A stretch of DNA of 64,000 nucleotides from Paenarthrobacter ureafaciens (GCF_004028095.1 NZ_SBHM01000007.1:1674001-1738000), one strand, 5' to 3'; counted from the first letter of the stretch, positions 41,327 through 49,834 are shown. Notes: generated from the sequence alone by a model not told the origin. A program made the numbers and translations.

Positions 41327-42487
41327 TCAGCGGAAGGCGGGAATGCCGGTCAGCTTGTTGCCGAGAATGAGGGTGTGCACTTCGTCGGTGCCCTCGTAAG
41401 TGCGGACCGACTCCAGGTTGTTCGCGTGCCGCAGCGGTGAGTAGTCCAAGGTAATGCCGTTGCCGCCAAGGATGGTCCGGGCCTCGCGGGCGATCTTGAT
41501 GGCTTCGCGGCAGTTGTTGAGCTTGCCCACGGAGATCTGGTCGATCTGCAAGGTTCCGGCGTCCTTCTTCCGGCCAAGGTGCAGCGCGAGCAGGAAGCCC
41601 TTGTTGATTTCCAGCGCCATGTCCACCAGCTTCTGCTGCGTGAGCTGGTAGCCCGCAAGGGGTTTGTCGAACTGCAAGCGCTCCTGTGAATAGGCCAGGG
41701 CGGCCTCGAAAGAATCACGGGCCGCGCCCATGGCACCCCAAATGATCCCGTAGCGTGCTTCGTTAAGGCAGCTGAAAGGACCCTTCAACCCCACCACGTT
41801 CGGCAGCACCGCGGACTCGGGCAGGCGCACGTCCACCAGATCGATGTCGCATTGGATGGAGGCGCGCATGGACAGCTTCGGCTCGATCGGCGTCGCGGTA
41901 AAGCCCGGGGTGGACGTGGGAACCACGAACCCCCTGATGCCTTCTTCGGTCTGGGCCCAGATAACAGCAACCTGGGCTACCGATGCCAGGCCGATCCAGC
42001 GCTTGGAGCCGTTAAGGACCCAGTCGTTTCCGTCGCGACGCGCAAAGGTCTTCATGCCGCTGGGGTCGGAGCCGGCGGTGGGCTCGGTCAGTCCGAAGCA
42101 GCCGATTGCTTCGCCCTTGGCCATGGCGGGCAGCCACTCCTGCTTCTGCTCTTCGGAACCGTGCTTGTAGATGGCACTCATGGCCAGCGAGCCCTGCACT
42201 GAGACGAAGGTCCGTAGGCCGGAGTCGCCGGCCTCGAGTTCGGCGCCTGCCAATCCGTAATCGACCGCGGAGCCCCCGGCGCAGCCGTAGCCCTGCAAAT
42301 GCATTCCCAACAGGCCCAGCCGACCGAGTTCCGGAACTATCTCCAACGGGAAAGTGGCCGATTCGTACCATTGCGCAATGTTCGGCCTGATGTCCGCGTC
42401 CACGAAGGCGCGCACTCTGTCCCGCAGCTTCCGTTCTTCCGGGGTGAGCAAGGAATCGAAGTCAATCAGATCGCTGATGCTGTTCAT
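41327..42487 (-). CDS. gcdH: Glutaryl-CoA dehydrogenase-like acyl-CoA dehydrogenase
   Basis: A 386-residue acyl-CoA dehydrogenase. FAD-binding blocks are CFGLTEPTAGSDPSGMKTFA and WVLNGSKRWIGLA. The C-terminal catalytic segment SVRTYEGTDEVHTLILGNKLTG places the base Glu365 in TYEGT, and the pattern up to ITG/LTG-x-PAF is characteristic of glutaryl-CoA dehydrogenases. These oxidise and decarboxylate glutaryl-CoA to crotonyl-CoA. The start overlaps the stop of the upstream CoA-transferase gene by four bases (ATGA). Together with that enzyme it forms a probable glutarate-degradation module; an isobutyryl- or other short-chain substrate is the main alternative. Confidence 0.87.
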   Translation of the reverse strand: MNSISDLIDFDSLLTPEERKLRDRVRAFVDADIRPNIAQWYESATFPLEIVPELGRLGLLGMHLQGYGCAGGSAVDYGLAGAELEAGDSGLRTFVSVQGSLAMSAIYKHGSEEQKQEWLPAMAKGEAIGCFGLTEPTAGSDPSGMKTFARRDGNDWVLNGSKRWIGLASVAQVAVIWAQTEEGIRGFVVPTSTPGFTATPIEPKLSMRASIQCDIDLVDVRLPESAVLPNVVGLKGPFSCLNEARYGIIWGAMGAARDSFEAALAYSQERLQFDKPLAGYQLTQQKLVDMALEINKGFLLALHLGRKKDAGTLQIDQISVGKLNNCREAIKIAREARTILGGNGITLDYSPLRHANNLESVRTYEGTDEVHTLILGNKLTGIPAFR

Positions 42488-43677
42488 GCGGAACCTCTCG
42501 TGTTCGGGGAAATGGAAGTGAAGGTGCTGCCTTGGTGTTCACCAAGGGTGGGCGGTGCCTGCCGGTACGTGGCGGGGGAAGCGGACAAACGGATGGGATT
42601 GGCCAGTTGGACTGATGAGCGGCCGGTGATTGGGTCCGTGAAGTGAACGGAAGGTTCAAGACCCAGGGAGTGACCGAGCGCCAAAGCTTCGCCGATGTCA
42701 TTGACTTTGCCGGCCGGTACCCCGGCTTCGAGAAGCTTGGCCTGCCAATGAGCGGCGGAATCAGTTTCCAGTGCCTGTTCGAGGATCCTCTTTAAGGGGA
42801 CGCGTGATGCCACCCGAAGTTCATTGGTGCGAAAGCGGGGGTCCTCGGTCAGGCTGTTCAACCCAAGGGCTTCAGTCAACGCACCGAACTGCCTGTTGTT
42901 GCCGACCGCGATGGCAAGCAGGCCGTCTCTGGTCCGGAAAGTTTCATAGGGGGCGATGCTTGGGTGTGCGTTGCCAATGCGGGCCGGGGAGTTCCCGGTA
43001 GCGAGCGTTGCTGTTCCCTGGTTGACGAAAGCGGCAAGAAGCGATGAGAGCAGATTGACGTGGACTTCCTGACCGTGGCCGGTGGTGTCACGGACGCGCA
43101 GTGCCATGAGGATGCCCGTCAAGGCGTTCTGTCCGGTGAGTACGTCAACCAGTGCGACGCCGGCTTTGGTCGGTTCCGTCTCGGGCGACCCGGTGATGCT
43201 CATCAGGCCGCCGAGCGCTTGGACGAGGAGGTCGTACCCGGGGAGTGCGGATCCGGCGCCCGTTCCAAACCCGGAGATGGAGCAGTACACCAGGTCGGGC
43301 CGCCCGGCGGACAAGGTCTGGTAGTCCAGCCCAAACTTGGCCATGACGCCCGGCCGGAAGTTCTCCACCACTACGTCGCATTCCGCAGTCAGTTCGCGGG
43401 CGTAAGCCAGTCCGTCGTCCGTATTAAGATCCACGACCACCGATCGCTTGTTTCGGTTGACACTGGCAAAATACGTTCCCCGTCCGTGATGGTCCACGGG
43501 CGGTACCCATGCCCGGGTGTCGTCGCCGGCCGGGCTTTCGATCTTGATGACCTCGGCGCCAAAGTCCGCCAGCATCATGGTGCACAGGGGACCTGCCAAA
43601 ACGCGCGAGAAATCCGCGATCCGGATTCCGGCCAGCGGTTGGCTCAGGGGGGACTCGGAGGAGCTGGGGGATGCCAC
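42484..43677 (-). CDS. CaiB/BaiF (type III) CoA-transferase
   Basis: A 397-residue type III CoA-transferase. The N-terminal block is PLAGIRIADFSRVLAGPLCTMMLADFGAEVIKIESPAGDDTRAW, followed by RNKRSVVVDLNTDDG and VVENFRPGVMAKFGLDY. The catalytic Asp is expected in PGYDLLVQALGGLMSITG near residue 150. The GTG start is chosen for AAAGGA six bases upstream. It is co-translated with the glutaryl-CoA dehydrogenase gene, so by analogy with SUGCT/GcdG it may transfer CoA from succinyl-CoA to glutarate. Two matches to the GntR operator motif lie 22-49 bp before the start. Confidence 0.88.
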   Translation of the reverse strand: MASPSSSESPLSQPLAGIRIADFSRVLAGPLCTMMLADFGAEVIKIESPAGDDTRAWVPPVDHHGRGTYFASVNRNKRSVVVDLNTDDGLAYARELTAECDVVVENFRPGVMAKFGLDYQTLSAGRPDLVYCSISGFGTGAGSALPGYDLLVQALGGLMSITGSPETEPTKAGVALVDVLTGQNALTGILMALRVRDTTGHGQEVHVNLLSSLLAAFVNQGTATLATGNSPARIGNAHPSIAPYETFRTRDGLLAIAVGNNRQFGALTEALGLNSLTEDPRFRTNELRVASRVPLKRILEQALETDSAAHWQAKLLEAGVPAGKVNDIGEALALGHSLGLEPSVHFTDPITGRSSVQLANPIRLSASPATYRQAPPTLGEHQGSTFTSISPNTRGSA

Positions 43678-43698
43678 TTCGCATCCTTTCGCTTGTAT

Positions 43699-43710
43699 GT
43701 TGCATGCTAC
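43699..43710. promoter_or_regulatory. Putative GntR operator, site 1
   Basis: GTTGCATGCTAC differs by one base from the perfect palindrome GTTGCATGCAAC at site 2. It lies 21 bp upstream of the CoA-transferase start. Site 3, inside the start of the gntR gene, is identical to it. Confidence 0.6.
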
Positions 43711-43714
43711 TGAG

Positions 43715-43726
43715 GTTGCATGCAAC
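43715..43726. promoter_or_regulatory. Putative GntR operator, site 2
   Basis: GTTGCATGCAAC is a perfect 12-bp palindrome, 16 bp (centre to centre) from site 1, in the promoter region of the CoA-transferase/dehydrogenase operon. The spacing of one and a half helical turns allows two dimers to bind. Confidence 0.6.
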
Positions 43727-43764
43727 TGTAGGGCACTTTCGGAAAGCTGTAAATACCCGTGGAG

Positions 43765-44493
43765 TCAGCGGGAGAATTTGGTGAGCTGCTCGAGCTGAGA
43801 GAGGTACTCGTCTGCTGACAGGCCAGGCGTCCGGGCGCAGACCCCGCTGATCAACAAGTGAGCGGTCCGGGTGACATGGTCCCGTACGGCTCCGGCTGCT
43901 GCCCGGGAATCCCTGCGCTCCAACGCGGCCAGGATGTCCTTGCGGTCACAGGCCAGGTCCTGGCTGCTTCGGGCCGACGGGATAGTGACCAGCCCATGGG
44001 CCAGCACCATATTGCGTAGTTCGCCGTCCAAGGCCAACAGGCGGGGGTTGCCCGCGAGCTCCATCAGGAACAGGTGAAAGTCCTTGTCAGCCTGTAAAGT
44101 TGCCGGCCCGTCCTCGCGGGCGGCAGCGTCAAGGATACGGCCGTGCAGGGTTCGGAAGTTGGCCAAATCTTCGTCGGTGGCCACCTCCGCCGCGCGGGCT
44201 GCCGCAGGCGGCTCGAGGATGATGCGGATTTGGAAGATCTGCACGATCTCATCCAAGGACATCTGAAGCACCCGCACACCGCGGTTCTTCTCGATGCGGA
44301 CGATTCCCTCTTTTTCGAGCAATTGAAGCGCTTCCCGGACCGGCGTTCGGGAGACTCCCAGCTTCTCCGCCAATCCGATTGCCGAGAAGTGTTCTTCCGG
44401 GCCCATCTCGCCGGAAGTGATGGCTGCACGCAGCATGTTGGTGACCTGAACCGTCAGGGATTGGCCATGGTCGATCTGTTGCATGCTACTCAT
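43765..44493 (-). CDS. GntR family transcriptional regulator (FadR/FCD subfamily)
   Basis: A 242-residue regulator. The N-terminal winged helix-turn-helix reads LTVQVTNMLRAAITSGEMGPEEHFSAIGLAEKLGVSRTPVREALQLLEKEGIVRIEKNRGVRV. The C-terminal all-helical FCD domain carries the metal and effector His/Asp residues, with a final AVRDHVTRTAHLLI segment. It lies upstream of the CoA-transferase/glutaryl-CoA dehydrogenase operon on the same strand. The same 12-bp palindrome occurs at its own start and twice before the operon, so it probably autoregulates and controls the operon. An acyl-CoA or dicarboxylate effector is plausible but unproven. Confidence 0.92.
   Translation of the reverse strand: MSSMQQIDHGQSLTVQVTNMLRAAITSGEMGPEEHFSAIGLAEKLGVSRTPVREALQLLEKEGIVRIEKNRGVRVLQMSLDEIVQIFQIRIILEPPAAARAAEVATDEDLANFRTLHGRILDAAAREDGPATLQADKDFHLFLMELAGNPRLLALDGELRNMVLAHGLVTIPSARSSQDLACDRKDILAALERRDSRAAAGAVRDHVTRTAHLLISGVCARTPGLSADEYLSQLEQLTKFSR
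44478..44489. promoter_or_regulatory. Putative GntR operator, site 3 (autoregulation)
   Basis: GTTGCATGCTAC is identical to site 1 and lies within the first codons of the gntR gene (start at 44493, or ATG at 44484). A site overlapping the start codon would let the regulator limit its own expression. Confidence 0.55.
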
Positions 44494-44533
44494 GCAGGCA
44501 TTCTACGGTCTGGGTTCTGCGGTGCAGAGATTA

Positions 44534-44565
44534 CGACGTCGGCACCCGGCCGGGTGCCGACGTCG
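44534..44565 (-). terminator. 32-bp perfect palindrome, terminator-like
   Basis: CGACGTCGGCACCCGG is followed directly by its exact reverse complement, with no loop. It lies seven bases beyond the stop codon of the ABC binding-protein gene and upstream of gntR on the same strand. It probably ends the ABC operon transcript; no T-run follows. It is not related to families A and B. Confidence 0.5.
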
Positions 44566-44571
44566 CCGTCG

Positions 44572-45936
44572 TCAGGACTTCAGCTTCGGCTTCACGTCCT
44601 TGTTGTAGATCGATTCCAAGGATGCTTTGAGTTCCGACATGGTGGTTTTCACGTCGGCCTTCTCGTTCATGATTTTGGTCGCTGCCTTGGCCAGCTCCTG
44701 GTCCCCACCCGGCAGGAAGGTGCGGGCGTAATCCTGGTTCCGGGTCTGCTTGAGCTGGTCAACAACCACCTGGAACTCCGGCGTTTGGGCGAGGATTGCC
44801 GAAACGTCCGCGGTTTGGGTAACCGGTGCGTACCCCGTGGCAGCGGACAGTTTGGCAGTATTCCCGGCATTGGTGACGTGGGCGATGAACATGGCGGCTG
44901 CGAGTTGACGCTCAGGGGTGGATTTGCTGGCAATGACCAGCCCGGACCCGCCGGTTGGTGATACCGGAGACTTGCTGACGTCTCCGCCGGGGAGGACGCC
45001 CACACCGATGCGCATGGCGGACTCCTTCGAGGCTTTCATGACGGTGGCGAGGTCGGCCGAGGAACTGATCGTTGCGCTGACCGCGCCGGCCTGGAGGTCG
45101 GTGAGGGCATTCTTGGAGGAAACGCCTGCCCATGAGTCCTTGATGATGGAATCCTGCACCCACTGCATGGCAGCGACTGATTCCTCGGAGTCGGCAGTGA
45201 TTTCCCACTCCTTGGACCACGCACCTCCGCGTCCCCACAGGAGGTTCTGGAGTGTCCAGCCCGCGTACCCCGCAATCGCAGGGTACTGGTAGGCATTCTG
45301 GTAGCCGGACGCGGAAGCGTTGGCGGCTTTGATCTTCGGTGCCCACTCCGCGAATTCTTCCCAGGTAGCCGGAGCCCCTTCGGGTACCCCGGCTGCCTTG
45401 AAATGGTCCTTGTTGAAATAGAAGAGCGGAGTGGAGCGGGCGTAAGGGATGGCCCATTGTTTCTGGTCGTACTCATAGTCGCTGACCAGTCCAGGGACAT
45501 AACCGGAGATGTCAGTGTTGGTGGCCTTCAGAAGTTCGTTGAGGGGCAGAATCGCACCCGAGAGTGCGTACCGGAACCACCAGACGTCCGATGCGAGCAG
45601 AACATCGGGGACGTCGTTGCCTGCTTGCGAGGTCTGGAACTTCTGGGCAACCTCTTCATAGTTCGCCCCACCGGTAACGAGGTTCACTGTGATTCCGGGG
45701 TTTTCTTTTTGGAATGACTCGATCAGCAGCAGCTCCGTATCCCGGGACTTGCCCGGGTGGCTGGACATGTAGCTGATGCTGCTGGCCGGCTTGATGGTAG
45801 ACCAGTCCACCGCCACGGCTTTGGTGTCCGGACCGCCGCCATCCGTTGAGGGGCCGGCGCAAGCTCCCAATGCCAGGGTGCCGAGGCCCGCGCCGGCTAC
45901 GGTGAGAAACTGCTTGCGGGTGAATGTAGTGGACAT
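44572..45936 (-). CDS. ABC transporter extracellular solute-binding lipoprotein (UgpB-like)
   Basis: A 454-residue family 1 solute-binding protein. The N-terminus (RKQFLTVAGAGLGTLALGAC) is a signal peptide with lipobox LGAC, so the mature protein should be anchored by a lipidated Cys. The domain includes ELLLIESFQKENPGITVNLVTGGANYEEVAQKF, DVPDVLLASDVWWFRYA and WAIPYARSTPLFYFNKDHFKAAG, the pattern of UgpB (glycerol-3-phosphate/glycerophosphodiester) and related sugar-binding proteins. It is the last gene of a three-gene operon with two permeases and no ATPase. A glycerophosphodiesterase gene lies 3 kb away, which supports a Ugp-like role but does not prove it. Confidence 0.85.
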   Translation of the reverse strand: MSTTFTRKQFLTVAGAGLGTLALGACAGPSTDGGGPDTKAVAVDWSTIKPASSISYMSSHPGKSRDTELLLIESFQKENPGITVNLVTGGANYEEVAQKFQTSQAGNDVPDVLLASDVWWFRYALSGAILPLNELLKATNTDISGYVPGLVSDYEYDQKQWAIPYARSTPLFYFNKDHFKAAGVPEGAPATWEEFAEWAPKIKAANASASGYQNAYQYPAIAGYAGWTLQNLLWGRGGAWSKEWEITADSEESVAAMQWVQDSIIKDSWAGVSSKNALTDLQAGAVSATISSSADLATVMKASKESAMRIGVGVLPGGDVSKSPVSPTGGSGLVIASKSTPERQLAAAMFIAHVTNAGNTAKLSAATGYAPVTQTADVSAILAQTPEFQVVVDQLKQTRNQDYARTFLPGGDQELAKAATKIMNEKADVKTTMSELKASLESIYNKDVKPKLKS

Positions 45937-45993
45937 GACGATAGGTGCCTTTCATTGGGTGCTGAAAAGTTGATGGCAAGTTCGAACGGAGCG

Positions 45994-46875
45994 TTAGCCG
46001 GTTACAGAGCCCTGCGTCAGGCCGGACACTATGTACCTCTGGAGAGCAGCGAAGACGATCAGGATCGGCAGCAGGACGATCACCGAGCCGGCCATGAGCA
46101 TGCCCCAGTTCTGGGTGCTTCCTTCGCTGTTGACGAGCTGCGTCAGCCCCACTGGCAGTGTCATCATGTCCGGGTGGTCAGTGACGATCAGCGGCCAGAT
46201 GTACTCATTCCACTCGGCCACGATCGTGACCAGCGCGACCGTGGCGATGCTGGGCATCGAGACTGGAACCACGATCTTCCAGAGCTTGCGCCAATGCCCG
46301 GCCCCGTCGATTTCCGCAGACTCCAGAATGGCCGGCGGGAGTGTAAGGAAGTGCTGGCGCAGCAGGAATGTGCCAAAGGCTGTGCCCAGGGAGGGAACAA
46401 TGATTCCCCAGTAAGTATTCAGTCCGCCCATGCCGGCGATCAGGACGTAGTTGGGCAGCACGGCTACCTGCGGCGGAACCATCAATGCGACCAGGATCAG
46501 GAGAAAGATCACCCTCTTGAAGGGGAAGCGGATGAAGACCAGCGCGTAGGCGGTGAAGATGGCCAGTACACACTTCACCGTTGAGCCGATTGCCGTCACG
46601 ATCACGCTGTTGAGGAAGAACCTCGGAAAGGGAACGGTGGACGTGGCCTCCGCATAGTTTTGGAAGCTTGGCTCTTTTGGGAGGAGAGCCAGTTCGGTGG
46701 TGACAATTTCTCCCGGTGCCTTCAACGACGAGAGCATCATCCACAGGAGAGGAACGAATACCACAAGGGTGGCGAGGGCGAGTGGTACGTAACCAGTGGC
46801 AATCGTCCGGCCAAGGTTCCGCCAGGACAAAGGCTTTGCATCGGCTGGAAGGGGCTGAACGGGAGTAGTGCTCAT
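45994..46875 (-). CDS. Carbohydrate ABC transporter permease (UgpE/MalG-like)
   Basis: A 293-residue six-helix binding-protein-dependent permease. The EAA loop that docks the ATPase reads ILESAEIDGAGHWRKLWKIVVPVSMP at about residues 185-210. Helices include GYVPLALATLVVFVPLLWMMLSSLK and ALMVPPQVAVLPNYVLI. Its start overlaps the stop of the partner permease by four bases. With that gene and the binding protein downstream it forms a CUT1-type importer. The ATP-binding subunit must come from elsewhere, as is usual for actinobacterial CUT1 systems that share an MsiK-like ATPase. Confidence 0.9.
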   Translation of the reverse strand: MSTTPVQPLPADAKPLSWRNLGRTIATGYVPLALATLVVFVPLLWMMLSSLKAPGEIVTTELALLPKEPSFQNYAEATSTVPFPRFFLNSVIVTAIGSTVKCVLAIFTAYALVFIRFPFKRVIFLLILVALMVPPQVAVLPNYVLIAGMGGLNTYWGIIVPSLGTAFGTFLLRQHFLTLPPAILESAEIDGAGHWRKLWKIVVPVSMPSIATVALVTIVAEWNEYIWPLIVTDHPDMMTLPVGLTQLVNSEGSTQNWGMLMAGSVIVLLPILIVFAALQRYIVSGLTQGSVTG

Positions 46876-47867
46876 GAGTAGTGAACCTTTCGTTCCACGA
46901 ACCGGAGTTGCACAGCCGTCATGACCAGCAGACCTGCGAACAGGACCACCGAAATGGCCGCGGAGTAGCCTGCCCGGTTATATGACCCGAAGGCTTGGAG
47001 ATAGGAATCGAAGATGAGCGTGCTGGTGCCATTGCCCGATGGCGTCATGATCCGGATGATGTCGAACGCCTGAAGCGAGCTCAGCAGGGATGTAATCAGC
47101 AGGAAGAACGTAGTGGGAGAAAGCAGGGGCACCACGATCGTCCAGAACCGGCGCAGGCTCGAGGCCCCATCCAGGGCGGCCGCTTCCATCAGCTGGGGCG
47201 GGATGGACTGCAACCCGGCCAGGTAAACGACGGCGCAGTAGCCCAGGTTTTTCCAGACGTAAACGATGATGACCATCGTCAGCGCCAGCTTGGGGTCGTT
47301 GACCCACTGAGGACTCGCCTGCCCCACGGAGCGGAGGAGCCAGGACAATGCTCCGTAGGTCGGATCGAAAATGAAGAGCCAAACCAATCCGACCCCGACG
47401 CCCGAAAGGACATAGGGGGCAAAGACAACTGCCCGGGCGAAGGTCCTGCCCTTCAGCTTTTGATTCAAGACGAGCGCCACCACCAGGCCGAGCGCCATGG
47501 CGCCACCTACCGTCGTGGCGGTGAATACTGCCGTGGTTCCCAGGACGTTTGCGGCATCAGCCGATGAGAAGAACTCGACGTAGTTCGCAAACCCCACGTT
47601 TGTGGCGGTTGCTGCTCCCAGCGTCCAGTCCAGGGTGGAGTAATAGAAATTCGTGAGCAGGGGTCTGTAAGTGAAGAGGAGGATCAGGGCTACGTTGGGT
47701 GCGGCGAACAGGATAAAGAACCATGCGTCCCGGCGTGTGCGTCTGTTCCACCGGCTGTTCCGCTTGAGGCCGGGCGGTTCTCCGCGTCCACCGGACGGGC
47801 TTCGCATGCCGGGGTTGCTTGGCTCCCGGGCAGTCTCCGGACGATTGGTGCCTACAGCGCTCACCAC
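46872..47867 (-). CDS. Sugar ABC transporter permease (UgpA/MalF-like)
   Basis: A 331-residue permease with a 45-residue basic, Pro/Gly-rich N-terminal tail, then six helices starting DAWFFILFAAPNVALILLFTYRPLL. The EAA motif reads LMEAAALDGASSLRRFWTIVVPLLSPT. The gene opens the ABC operon. Two GTG codons in a row are possible starts; AGAGG lies three or six bases upstream, favouring the second. A 374-bp intergenic region separates it from the divergent mgtC-like gene. Confidence 0.9.
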   Translation of the reverse strand: MVSAVGTNRPETAREPSNPGMRSPSGGRGEPPGLKRNSRWNRRTRRDAWFFILFAAPNVALILLFTYRPLLTNFYYSTLDWTLGAATATNVGFANYVEFFSSADAANVLGTTAVFTATTVGGAMALGLVVALVLNQKLKGRTFARAVVFAPYVLSGVGVGLVWLFIFDPTYGALSWLLRSVGQASPQWVNDPKLALTMVIIVYVWKNLGYCAVVYLAGLQSIPPQLMEAAALDGASSLRRFWTIVVPLLSPTTFFLLITSLLSSLQAFDIIRIMTPSGNGTSTLIFDSYLQAFGSYNRAGYSAAISVVLFAGLLVMTAVQLRFVERKVHYS

Positions 47868-48241
47868 AGACCTCTGACTTCTTAGTCATGTTGTCTGGGG
47901 GCAACGCTCATCGTGGCTGATCGGGTCTTTGGGCGGTTGACCTGACAATCTGCCTTTCTTCTGCTGCTAACCTACCGCCCAGACTGTCCCAACGCAATAG
48001 CTCGGAAGTGCCGCTTGCGTGACTTGTGCTAACGTCCTTACAAATATCCTGCACTGCCCGACCGGGCAGCCCGACCGGGCAGCCCGAGCGAGAGTTCCAG
48101 ACCTCCGCTCAGAATGGACCGGCAATGCCGGAAAGCTTGAGGACTTTGTTCATGGTCTTCGGTGTCCCCGCCCCAGGGATCCCGAGCTGACCATGGGCTG
48201 TTGGGGACTCCCAAGCGCAGAACTGGAACTGGAGCAACGGC
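47868..48241. other. Gene-free divergent promoter region (ABC operon / mgtC)
   Basis: A 374-bp intergenic stretch between divergent genes. It contains the GC-palindromic tandem repeat at 48056-48081 and A/T-richer segments around 47940-47985 and 48030-48050 that may hold promoters. I saw no magnesium riboswitch signature and no convincing small gene. Confidence 0.6.
48056..48081 (+). repeat. 13-bp palindromic tandem repeat upstream of mgtC
   Basis: GCCCGACCGGGCA occurs twice in tandem, followed by a partial third copy (GCCCGA). Each unit is itself a dyad (GCCCG/CGGGC). In the transcript these could form alternative hairpins; they lie 160 bp before the mgtC start. Confidence 0.7.
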
Positions 48242-48988
48242 TTGATCTTTGATGGGGATACGCAATGGTGGCAGATGTGTGTGGCGCTCGCGGTGGCGTT
48301 GGTTCTATCCACGGCTATCGGGTTTGAACGCCAAAGCAAGAATAAATCGGCCGGAATGCGGACCCACGCAATGGTCGGTCTGGGTGCTGCCCTCTTCATG
48401 GTGGTCAGCAAATATGGTTTTAGCGATGTCTTGATGGCTGACCTTGTCAGGCTGGACCCGTCGAGGTTGGCGGCCCAGGTCGTTTCCGGCATCGGTTTCA
48501 TCGGGGCCGGGCTCGTGTTCGTCCGGAGGAACCAAGTACGAGGCCTCACCACCGCGGCCTCGATTTGGATTACGGCCGCCGTGGGGACGTCGGCCGGCGC
48601 CGGATTGGCGCTTCCCGCGGTCTTCGTAACGGCCGCCCATTTCCTCATCGTTTATGCCTACCCGGTTCTATCGGCCAAGTTGCGCTCCGGACTCCCGCAG
48701 CAGTGGGTCCTCCGAGTGACTTACGACGACGGCGTTGGGGCTTTGCGGGACGTCCTCACCACGTGCACGGAGGAAGGGTTCCGCGTCCAGGGTTTTGCGA
48801 CCATCAGGGCCTCCGACGAAACGAAACGCGTGGTGGAAAGACTAATGAAGCATGAGGACGCCTCGACCACCGGGTCCATTGAGATCGAACTGGAGATCGA
48901 AGGCACCATGGCCGCGTCGAACGTCGTCAGCAGGCTTTCGCAACTCGCAGCGGTCACCGAGGTGTCCATCGTCGATGACGCCGAGTAG
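48242..48988 (+). CDS. MgtC/SapB family membrane protein
   Basis: A 248-residue protein of the MgtC family. The N-terminal hydrophobic domain has the signature ALVLSTAIGFERQSKNKSAGMRTHAMVGLGAALFMVVS, then QVVSGIGFIGAGLVFVRRNQVRGLTTAASIWITAAVGTSAGAGL. The C-terminal 90 residues form an ACT-like cytoplasmic domain (QWVLRVTYDDGVGALRDVLTTCTEEGF). The TTG start is supported by GGAG seven bases upstream and by an in-frame stop further up; ATG at 48275 would cut into the first helix. MgtC proteins help growth at low magnesium and modulate membrane ATPases. The gene directly precedes a glycerophosphodiesterase gene. Confidence 0.88.
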   Translation: MIFDGDTQWWQMCVALAVALVLSTAIGFERQSKNKSAGMRTHAMVGLGAALFMVVSKYGFSDVLMADLVRLDPSRLAAQVVSGIGFIGAGLVFVRRNQVRGLTTAASIWITAAVGTSAGAGLALPAVFVTAAHFLIVYAYPVLSAKLRSGLPQQWVLRVTYDDGVGALRDVLTTCTEEGFRVQGFATIRASDETKRVVERLMKHEDASTTGSIEIELEIEGTMAASNVVSRLSQLAAVTEVSIVDDAE

Positions 48989-49021
48989 CTGCAACCTTCA
49001 ACCCACACAAGGAATCACTTC

Positions 49022-49834
49022 ATGATAGAAATCCAAGGCCACAGGGGTGTCCTTGCAACGCAACACGGGAACACCTTGGCCAGCTTCGTCGAGGCACTGA
49101 CGCTTGGCGTTGACGCCATCGAAGTGGACATCTGGCTTACCTCTGATCGCCAATTGGCACTCCGTCACGATTCCATCGTCAATGGACGCGACATTCGTGA
49201 TGGCCGACTTCGGGAGGCTGCCGTGGAAGTGCTGCCCGAGGCCGTCCATCGCGTCGGCGCTGAGGCAAGGACTCCCACGTTGGAAGAGCTCTTGGCACTG
49301 ATGCGTTTCGCGAACGCGGGCGATGTGGTCCTGGACATTGAGGTCAAGACCGATCGGGCGAAGGGGAGGGAGTACAGCCATTCGATCGTGTGGTGGCTGG
49401 CCAACATCCTGAGGATTCACGAGTCCGGGCAGGCGCTTCGTGTGCGCAGCTTCGATCCCCTCGTCATCAAGGCCATGGGGGAGGAGATTCCCAGTGTCCC
49501 CAGGGTGGCGCTGTGCCGCGACGCTGTTGTTCCGGACCCGGGCCTGTACCCGTCCGACACCTGCGCGCTGATCGAAGCTGCGCTCGCCGCCGGAGCAGAG
49601 GCGGTGGCCCCCGAGGTCAACCTCCTGGACGAAAAGCTCGTGGCTCAGGCGCACGCTGCCGGGCTGAAGGTATACCCGTGGACTTTGGTCACGGCGGAGC
49701 AGATTGCGAACGCAGTCAGTCTGGGTGTGGACGGAGTATGCGTCAACGATGTTGCCTTGGCCCGGACCACCTTCGCGGGCTTGGGGCGGGAGGTCCCTGT
49801 TCCCAGGCCCATAAGCCTGCCCATGCTGCGGTGA
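49022..49834 (+). CDS. Glycerophosphodiester phosphodiesterase (UgpQ-like)
   Basis: A 270-residue GDPD-family enzyme. Catalytic His7 (GHRG) and His49 (LRHDSIV) and metal ligands Glu34 and Asp36 (IEVDIWL) are visible. The C-terminal half has PEVNLLDEKLVAQAHAAGLKVYPWTLV, the family's barrel-closing strand. No signal peptide is present. The ATG follows AAGGA and lies 33 bp after mgtC, so the two are probably co-transcribed. With the divergent Ugp-like importer it may process imported glycerophosphodiesters to glycerol-3-phosphate. Confidence 0.92.
   Translation: MIEIQGHRGVLATQHGNTLASFVEALTLGVDAIEVDIWLTSDRQLALRHDSIVNGRDIRDGRLREAAVEVLPEAVHRVGAEARTPTLEELLALMRFANAGDVVLDIEVKTDRAKGREYSHSIVWWLANILRIHESGQALRVRSFDPLVIKAMGEEIPSVPRVALCRDAVVPDPGLYPSDTCALIEAALAAGAEAVAPEVNLLDEKLVAQAHAAGLKVYPWTLVTAEQIANAVSLGVDGVCVNDVALARTTFAGLGREVPVPRPISLPMLR

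Noticed and set aside
48001..48241. Possible magnesium (M-box) riboswitch before mgtC
   Set aside because: The conserved M-box core sequences are not present; only GC palindromic repeats were seen.
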